NCBI GenBank assembly: GCA_030615145.1
Contig: JAUWZT010000126.1
Span: 1 to 10,487, forward strand
Direction: 5' to 3'
Length of the DNA: 10,487 nucleotides
Origin: Promethearchaeota archaeon
GTDB taxonomy: Archaea; Asgardarchaeota; Lokiarchaeia; Sigyniarchaeales; SOKP01
Position numbers and translations under genes: made by a program. The notes under the pieces are model-generated. The model did no database searches and was not told where the DNA came from. It saw nothing but the letters and a program-made list of their open reading frames with translations. Of the stretch, positions 5,913 to 10,487 are shown piece by piece. Positions within the stretch are counted from its first letter, which is position 1; each line of letters starts with the position of its first letter.

Positions 5913-6900
5913 AATTCACTTTTGTTTTTGTATGTTTTTGTTTTAACAAAGAGAAGAAGCCGGATAAATCGATATTTCCCCCGCTAATTATAAGCCCAAT
6001 TTTTTCACCTTTTATTAACGACGGTTCTATATCACCGTACAATAATCCTGCTAAGGGAACTGCTCCCGAAGGTTCTACAACTAATTTCATGCGCTCCCAG
6101 TAGAATTTCATAGCATCAATTATTTGTTCTTCGGTAATCGTAATAATATCGTCGACGAACTCTTGGATTATAGGAAATGTTTTTTCCCCCACTGAAGTTC
6201 TCAATCCATCAGCAATAGTATTTGGGTTTTCTACGGGTACCCTCTTTCCTAATTGAAACGACCTAAATGTATCGTCAGCGTTTTTAGGTTCTATACCAAT
6301 GACTTTAATTTTCGGATTCAACCCTTTAGCTGCTATAGAGCATCCACTAATTAGCCCACCACCACCAACAGGGACAAGTAATAAGTCTAAAGTTCTATAA
6401 TTGCTGATGAATTCATAAGCAGTAGTTCCTGCACCAAAAATCACGTTATAGTCGTCGAAAGGATGTACCAATCTATAATCATATTGTTCTACTAATTCCT
6501 TTGCCATTTTGGCTCGATCACTGGGATTATTTCCGCATAAAACGACTTCAGCTCCATAACCTCGTGTAGCAGCTATTTTAGACGGTGTCGCATTATTGGG
6601 CATGACAATTGTAGCTTTAATGTGTAAAATTTTAGCTACTAAAGCAACCGCTTGAGCAAAGTTCCCTGACGAGTGAGCAATAATTCCCGTCTCCCTTTCT
6701 CGCGAAGGTATGTGACTTATACCATTCCAAGCCCCCCTGAATTTAAACGAACCTGTTCGTTGAAAATTTTCACATTTTACTATTACTCGTTTTGCACCTG
6801 TCAACGAATCTAAAGTTCTACTAGTCATCTCTGGCGTTCGATTTACAACATAGGACACTATTTTTTCGGCATGTTTTATGTTTTTAAATATTTTAATCAA
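5911..6900 (-). CDS. PLP-dependent threonine/serine dehydratase (fold-type II)
   Basis: The protein has 329 residues, close to the short catabolic threonine dehydratases and serine racemases and lacking the C-terminal ACT domain of biosynthetic IlvA. Visible motifs are FQRTGSFKFRGA with the PLP-binding Lys53, SSGNFAQAVA (77-86) cradling the cofactor, VPVGGGGLISG (177-187), the phosphate-binding glycine loop, EPSGAVPLAG (277-286) and IISGGNID (304-311) for the pyridine ring. The expected reaction is L-threonine to 2-oxobutanoate plus ammonia, or serine to pyruvate; serine racemase or hydroxyaspartate dehydratase activity is also possible. SSGNF replaces the usual GNH, a position next to the substrate pocket. 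The start is TTG at 6900, directly after AGAGG with no spacing, and the nearest in-frame stop is at 6916-6918. A slightly downstream non-standard start is possible. It is a single cytoplasmic gene, divergent from the broken hydrolase. Confidence 0.9.
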   Translation of the reverse strand: MIKIFKNIKHAEKIVSYVVNRTPEMTSRTLDSLTGAKRVIVKCENFQRTGSFKFRGAWNGISHIPSRERETGIIAHSSGNFAQAVALVAKILHIKATIVMPNNATPSKIAATRGYGAEVVLCGNNPSDRAKMAKELVEQYDYRLVHPFDDYNVIFGAGTTAYEFISNYRTLDLLLVPVGGGGLISGCSIAAKGLNPKIKVIGIEPKNADDTFRSFQLGKRVPVENPNTIADGLRTSVGEKTFPIIQEFVDDIITITEEQIIDAMKFYWERMKLVVEPSGAVPLAGLLYGDIEPSLIKGEKIGLIISGGNIDLSGFFSLLKQKHTKTKVN

Positions 6901-7030
6901 CCTCTTAATCGTCGTTTATAAGTTTATTGTTCAATTTAGAGCGTTTATTAGTTTTTATTTGTTAGTAATAATAAATGTGTGTAATCTTAAAAAAAAATAC
7001 TTAAAATTTGAATGTTTGAAGTTAAGTATA

Positions 7031-7041
7031 AGTTTAAATAA
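7031..7041 (+). promoter_or_regulatory. TATA-like box of the alpha/beta hydrolase gene
   Basis: AGTTTAAATAA lies about 28 bases before ATG at 7064, the spacing expected for a leaderless archaeal transcript. It supports the 7064 start over an open frame that reaches back to 6878, where the extra residues are low-complexity and overlap the divergent gene. Confidence 0.45.
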
Positions 7042-7063
7042 TAAAAAAAATAACACAATACCT

Positions 7064-7876
7064 ATGCCATTTGTAGAACTTGATAAAGGTTATAAAATTT
7101 TCTATCTAGATAAAGGTAAAGGGAAGAACTTAATTTTTATTCACGGCTTTTTAGGTTCTTCTTGGTTATACCAAGCCCAGATTGATCACTTCTCTAGTTA
7201 ATACCGCACAATAGCAATTGTTCATTTAGGTCACGGTAAAAGCGACAAACCTGAATCTGAATCGTATGAATTATCAGATTTAACGCAATATTTAGAGGAA
7301 ACGCTTTCAAAAATAATTGGTGACGAGAAAATAATCCTAGTTGGACATTCAATGGGTGGGATGATAAGCTTAATTTACGCTACAAATCCTAAATTAGCGA
7401 AAAGGTTAGAAGGGTTAATTTTGATGGCTACTGCCCCTAAATTAAATAATCCTGGTTTAGTGCAATATGTTAAAGATTTGAAATCGGGCGAGATGTCCCT
7501 TAAGGATAGGGAAACGATAGAAACAATTTTTATAGGTCTCTGTTTTCAACGAAAAGCTCGGAAAGAACAAACAGAATTAATAAAGGAATTTGTTGATTTA
7601 ACGCTCCTAAACGAGGAATATGTTGGTCTTCGAACGATGGAATCAATAGTTAATAACTTTGATGTTGAAGATAAGCTACAAAACATAAGCGTTCCAACTC
7701 TAATTCTTACTGGCGATAAAGATTTATTTATTCTTCCCGAAGAATCGAAGATAATGAATGAAAAGATTCCCAACTCTAATTTAGTAATTCTTACTCCGAA
7801 AATCGGTCACATGATTCAATATGAAGCCAATGAAGATTATACAAAAGCAATTGAAGACTTCTTAAAAACCCTCTAA
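7064..7876 (+). pseudogene. Alpha/beta hydrolase interrupted by an in-frame TAA
   Basis: One reading frame of 270 codons plus stop encodes a complete alpha/beta hydrolase, except for TAA at 7199-7201 (codon 46). Before it come strand LIFIHGFLGSS with the oxyanion HG. After it come YRTIAIVHLGHGKSDKP, ILVGHSMGGM with nucleophile Ser96, LILTGDKD with candidate Asp220, and IGHMIQYE with His249, so the whole catalytic triad is still encoded. The stop falls where homologs have a residue before YRTIA, and a single base change from AAA or CAA explains it. A second sign of decay is VHLGHG, where the family has D-L-R-G-H-G: Asp is replaced by His and one codon is missing. The family covers esterases, lipases, lactonases and C-C hydrolases, and the substrate is unknown. 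It could be a recent pseudogene, a sequencing error or, less likely, read-through. An internal start (ATG 7352, at the elbow) would give a non-functional half. Confidence 0.85.
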
Positions 7877-7893
7877 AAAATATAAACCAACTC

Positions 7894-7902
7894 TTTTTTT
7901 TT
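7894..7902 (+). terminator. T9 run after the broken hydrolase
   Basis: Nine T residues begin 18 bases after the stop, consistent with an archaeal oligo-T terminator. The remaining gene-free bases up to 8040 show nothing else that I can support. Confidence 0.4.
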
Positions 7903-8043
7903 GCTAATTTATAATGGAAAAATGAAATGTACTAAAAATGGATCATATTCAAATATTGATACTTAAACTGACGAGCTTTGAAAATTAGTAGTTTCAAAAT
8001 AAATAAAGGGAAGAGAAGATTAATATTATGACATTCATATAAA

Positions 8044-8056
8044 GATATAATTTTAA
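8044..8056 (+). promoter_or_regulatory. TATA-like box of the surface-protein gene
   Basis: GATATAATTTTAA is centred about 26 bases before ATG at 8076, fitting a leaderless or nearly leaderless transcript. No Shine-Dalgarno sequence precedes the ATG. Confidence 0.4.
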
Positions 8057-8075
8057 AAGAAAAAAAAATTTAATT

Positions 8076-8795
8076 ATGAAAATAAGCAAAAATTCAAAAT
8101 TTGTATTCCTAATTTTGTTATTTAGTTTCTCTCTATGCATGATTGATATGCTTGGAATCGTAAATTGGGATGCTACCGCTAGAGATGAGCATGAACCTCA
8201 CGATGATTGGCATACTACCGATATGGACACCTATATAAGCGAACAGTCAAACAGTTCCAATTACGGAAATTCGGGTGATTTAAAAATAGGAAACTCGATT
8301 ACCGGTCAATATATTTCTTATCTCTATTTTAGTTTTTCCCCTTATGATACTACCGGCGCAAATAAAGTAGAGTTAATAATATATGTAACTTCTATTACTC
8401 AAGAGATGTTATTAGAGGTTTTCGTAGCAAATTCCGAAGCTTGGAATGAAAGCTCTATTAATTGGAATAATGCACCAAATTATACTAATTCTATAGTTCA
8501 AAAAAGCGTAGGTTCAACTGAATTTGTTAATATCGATGTATCTTCTGCATTTATAGGGTCCCAAATACCACAGATTACTTTTGTTATAATTTCAGATACT
8601 CCTAGTAGTATTATTTTTAGATCAAAGGAAAACGATGACACTAGGATGGAAGATGAATTCCCACATATTATATTTATCAGAAATATAACGGTTCCTGGTT
8701 TTGATATCTTAATAACTACATTATTACTAGGCACTGTTATAATCTTAGTAGGTATTAAGCTTAAAACGAATAGGAAAATAAAAGTGGTAAGTTGA
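8076..8795 (+). CDS. Secreted, C-terminally anchored DNRLRE/CBM96-like surface protein
   Basis: The protein has 239 residues. Residues 1-28 form a signal peptide: basic MKISKNSK, then a long hydrophobic run. Residues about 48-200 match the DNRLRE/CBM96 beta-sandwich pattern: a start DTYISE, then NYGNSGDLKIG, YLYFSFS, KVELIIYV, and the hallmark AWNESSINWNNAPNYT (122-137). DNRLRE-type modules are found in secreted and cell-wall proteins, and CBM96 members bind glycans. Residues 207-228 read PGF followed by a transmembrane helix, ending in a short basic tail KLKTNRKIK, so the domain faces outside. PGF before a terminal helix recalls archaeal PGF-CTERM-type sorting signals, but a plain membrane anchor is equally possible. 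Several N-x-S/T sequons suit a glycosylated surface protein. It is a single gene, convergent with the enolase-superfamily gene. Confidence 0.75.
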   Translation: MKISKNSKFVFLILLFSFSLCMIDMLGIVNWDATARDEHEPHDDWHTTDMDTYISEQSNSSNYGNSGDLKIGNSITGQYISYLYFSFSPYDTTGANKVELIIYVTSITQEMLLEVFVANSEAWNESSINWNNAPNYTNSIVQKSVGSTEFVNIDVSSAFIGSQIPQITFVIISDTPSSIIFRSKENDDTRMEDEFPHIIFIRNITVPGFDILITTLLLGTVIILVGIKLKTNRKIKVVS

Positions 8796-8804
8796 TTGCA
8801 ATAC

Positions 8805-8816
8805 TTTTTTTTTTTT
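8805..8816 (+). terminator. T12 run between convergent genes
   Basis: Twelve T residues lie 9 bases after the stop of the surface-protein gene, the clearest oligo-T terminator in the window. The opposite strand of this spacer is A-rich, so it serves the plus-strand gene. Confidence 0.55.
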
Positions 8817-8819
8817 CTT

Positions 8820-9995
8820 TTATTTTTCTAATATAGTTGTATTATTTATGGCGAATCTATCCAAAGCATTTTCGTCTAATTTTACACCCCATCCAGGACC
8901 CTCAGGAACTTCTGCCATTCCATTATTATAATCTATAGGCTTTAAAATTAGGTCATCTTCTAACATTTCTTGTCCAAATAATTCTGTCGCGTAATCAATA
9001 AACGGGAATTTAGCTGTTGCAAAGTGGATATGCATCGCTGAGGCAATTCCTAACGGTTGGTTATGTAAAACAACGCCTAAACCACGCATTTTTGCGTAAT
9101 CCAAGGCTTTTAGGGCTTTAGTTACTCCTCCTGGACGATCAGAGTTTAACCCTAAAACTCTTACTGCTTTTAATTCGACTAGCGTAATTAAATCTTTTAA
9201 CGAAAAAAATCCCTCGTGAGACATTAAAGGGACATTAACTCTACTTTGAACATAAGCCATTCCTAAATAGTCCGATGCATTCACTGGTTCTTCGACAAAG
9301 TCAATTCCGTAAGGCTCAATAGCTTTAATAGCTCGAACGGCCATTGAAGGACTATAAGCTTGATTGTAATCTACACGTAAATTAATTTTATTTCCAAAAA
9401 TTTTTCTTATTGCTTGCAAGATTTTTACGTCGTCTTCAACGCTTTTTCCGAGCTTTAGTCGAAAATTTCTAAATCCTTTTTTGTAATATGTTCTTACTAG
9501 TCCTTTCATTAACATTGGGTCTCCTAAAGGTATAAGCGCTGCTAAAGGAATCTTGTCTACGAACTGTCCCCCCATGTAATAGCACGCAGGTAAATCAGTT
9601 ATTTGACCCATTAAATCGTAGCAAGCCATATCAATCATTCCTTTAGCTGCTTCGTTACGCGCCAGGTTTACATCCATCCGATGATTTATCTTTTCGATAT
9701 TGAATGGATTTTCACCTAAAATATACTTCGCTAAACAATTTTTTATTGCATCAATAATCTGGTTGGGCGATACGCCAGTCTCAGGTAACCAAAGAAATGC
9801 TTCTCCTAAACCTATATTTCCAAGTTTACTAATGAGTTTACAAACTACGAAATCTCCCCCAAGCCATGCCTCTTCTGCAGCAATCGCCATTCCTAAATTC
9901 CCTTCCCCTTCGCCCATTGCCTTTATAACATAGTCTTTAAATGGTACGTGTAAAGGAGTTAATTCAATGCTAGTTATTTCATCTTTTATAGTCAT
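8820..9995 (-). CDS. Enolase-superfamily enzyme (mandelate racemase/muconate lactonizing group)
   Basis: The protein has 391 residues from ATG 9995, a normal length. The N-terminal capping domain (about 1-130) is followed by the barrel. Three metal ligands are visible: Asp209 in LRVDYNQAY, Glu235 in FVEEPV and Glu261 in SHEGF. The second-strand base motif is RLK (179-181), with Lys181 as the likely base. LHNQPLG (310-316) carries a candidate His311, as in sugar-acid dehydratases. Asn284, five residues before GG(289-290), sits where muconate-type members have Lys and mandelate/galactonate types have Asp, so the exact reaction is unclear. Members remove a proton next to a carboxylate and then racemise, dehydrate or cycloisomerise. 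It is cytoplasmic and Mg2+-dependent. TAATATATTA at 10021-10030 lies 26 bases before the start, so the transcript is probably leaderless. It is a single gene. Confidence 0.9.
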   Translation of the reverse strand: MTIKDEITSIELTPLHVPFKDYVIKAMGEGEGNLGMAIAAEEAWLGGDFVVCKLISKLGNIGLGEAFLWLPETGVSPNQIIDAIKNCLAKYILGENPFNIEKINHRMDVNLARNEAAKGMIDMACYDLMGQITDLPACYYMGGQFVDKIPLAALIPLGDPMLMKGLVRTYYKKGFRNFRLKLGKSVEDDVKILQAIRKIFGNKINLRVDYNQAYSPSMAVRAIKAIEPYGIDFVEEPVNASDYLGMAYVQSRVNVPLMSHEGFFSLKDLITLVELKAVRVLGLNSDRPGGVTKALKALDYAKMRGLGVVLHNQPLGIASAMHIHFATAKFPFIDYATELFGQEMLEDDLILKPIDYNNGMAEVPEGPGWGVKLDENALDRFAINNTTILEK

Positions 9996-10020
9996 ATTAA
10001 ATCAAACAGTTTTATATTGG

Positions 10021-10030
10021 TAATATATTA
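10021..10030 (-). promoter_or_regulatory. TATA box of the enolase-superfamily gene
   Basis: The palindromic TAATATATTA is centred about 30 bases before ATG 9995 on the minus strand. It lies directly against the A-run 10036-10045, which is a T-run terminator for the preceding minus-strand gene. Terminator and promoter are thus packed into about 25 bases. Confidence 0.45.
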
Positions 10031-10035
10031 AAAAT

Positions 10036-10045
10036 AAAAAAAAAA
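10036..10045 (-). terminator. Oligo-T terminator (A10 on plus strand) of the EEP-family gene
   Basis: Ten A residues on the plus strand give a T10 run on the minus strand, 22 bases after the stop at 10068. Confidence 0.4.
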
Positions 10046-10067
10046 TTAAATTAATAATTTATTGATT

Positions 10068-10487
10068 TTAGAACGGACCATCTAAGCTCATAAAAACGCC
10101 GGGGTGATCAGCAGCAGTTCCTCCAGTGTATGTGATTGAAGAAACTAATGTATTAAGCTCCCCAGATACGAAGATATGATCTATTCTACCATCTGGAAGT
10201 CTAGTCTCCCAACTTTCTGGTACATTGCCAATTGTCTTTGTAGGGGCAACTTCCCAACAATCGTATAATTGTGCCACTGTTATATTATATTGTTCGGTAC
10301 CAAGTTCAAAGTTAAAATCTCCCATTAATATTACATTGCTCAAACCGTTAGTTACTGATAAAATATTTTCTTGTTGGATAATTTGAGAACGATCTTCTGC
10401 AGGGTCCTCGTAATTTCCAAGGTGTGTAATGAAAATATTGAATGTTGTGCCTCCAACAATAATTTGAGCCCATATAGTCGCTGTTTG
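10068..10487 (-). CDS. Endonuclease/exonuclease/phosphatase-family protein, C-terminal part
   Basis: The minus-strand frame is open from the window edge to TAA at 10068 and gives 139 residues; the N-terminal part is outside. The DNase I-like fold shows in order FITHLGN (metal-site His), the conserved GDFN, RIDHIFVS and the terminal ADHPGV with the catalytic Asp-His pair. These are the last motifs of the EEP family (DNase I, exonuclease III, sphingomyelinase, inositol phosphatase types). The enzyme would hydrolyse a phosphodiester or phosphomonoester with Mg2+. The substrate cannot be told from this half, and whether it is secreted depends on the missing N-terminus. A shorter call from TTG 10343 would cut off the THLGN motif and is wrong. 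Confidence 0.85.
   Translation of the reverse strand, partial: QTATIWAQIIVGGTTFNIFITHLGNYEDPAEDRSQIIQQENILSVTNGLSNVILMGDFNFELGTEQYNITVAQLYDCWEVAPTKTIGNVPESWETRLPDGRIDHIFVSGELNTLVSSITYTGGTAADHPGVFMSLDGPF

Noticed and set aside
6878..7063. N-terminal extension of the hydrolase frame back to 6878
   Set aside because: It overlaps the start of the divergent dehydratase, is low-complexity and rich in Ile, Leu and Asn, and ATG 7064 has a well-placed TATA box and begins at the family's usual first strand.

Overview
The window is AT-rich (GC content roughly 30%) and looks archaeal. Several genes have a TATA-like A/T box about 25-35 bases before the start codon, which suggests short leaders or leaderless transcripts. 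One gene has a GGTGAT Shine-Dalgarno sequence matching the archaeal 16S 3' end, and most genes end at long T-runs. Asgard archaea (Lokiarchaeia-like) are my best guess from codon style, the gene mix and a secreted DNRLRE-type protein with a PGF-plus-TM tail. No marker gene here proves this, so it is inference.

Layout. 2-340 (+): 3' end of a membrane protein. 388-546 (-): a fragment of a small heat-shock protein (Hsp20) gene that has lost both ends. 728-2670: the most unusual part, a block bounded by imperfect inverted repeats of about 32 bp. It holds a two-gene unit, a winged-helix regulator (1050-1727) and a seven-helix membrane protein (1746-2468), followed by a 119-bp segment (2552-2670) that folds into a hairpin closed by 12 bp and is followed by TTTTTT. 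2831-3439 (-): a TIM-barrel protein whose reading frame continues in a protein-like way to 3562 with no standard start codon. 3680-5503 (+): a CocE/NonD-family serine hydrolase. 5521-5892 (+): a small unknown protein. 5911-6900 (-): a threonine/serine dehydratase. 7064-7876 (+): an alpha/beta hydrolase gene broken by one in-frame TAA. 8076-8795 (+): a secreted, membrane-anchored DNRLRE-like surface protein. 8820-9995 (-): an enolase-superfamily (mandelate racemase/muconate lactonizing) enzyme. 10068-10487 (-): 3' part of an endonuclease/exonuclease/phosphatase-family protein that runs off the window.

The genes from 2831 onward form no long operon. They are mostly convergent or divergent single genes with their own T-run terminators and A/T boxes. 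They read as a catabolic and accessory region: ester or amide hydrolysis, deamination of hydroxy-amino acids, sugar-acid or dicarboxylate-type chemistry, and a cell-surface protein. Several neighbours are decaying (Hsp20 fragment, nonsense-interrupted hydrolase, TIM-barrel gene without a start). With the inverted-repeat block, this points to a genomically unstable stretch. The best candidate for something undescribed is the regulator plus seven-helix protein pair inside the repeat-bounded block with its adjoining hairpin.
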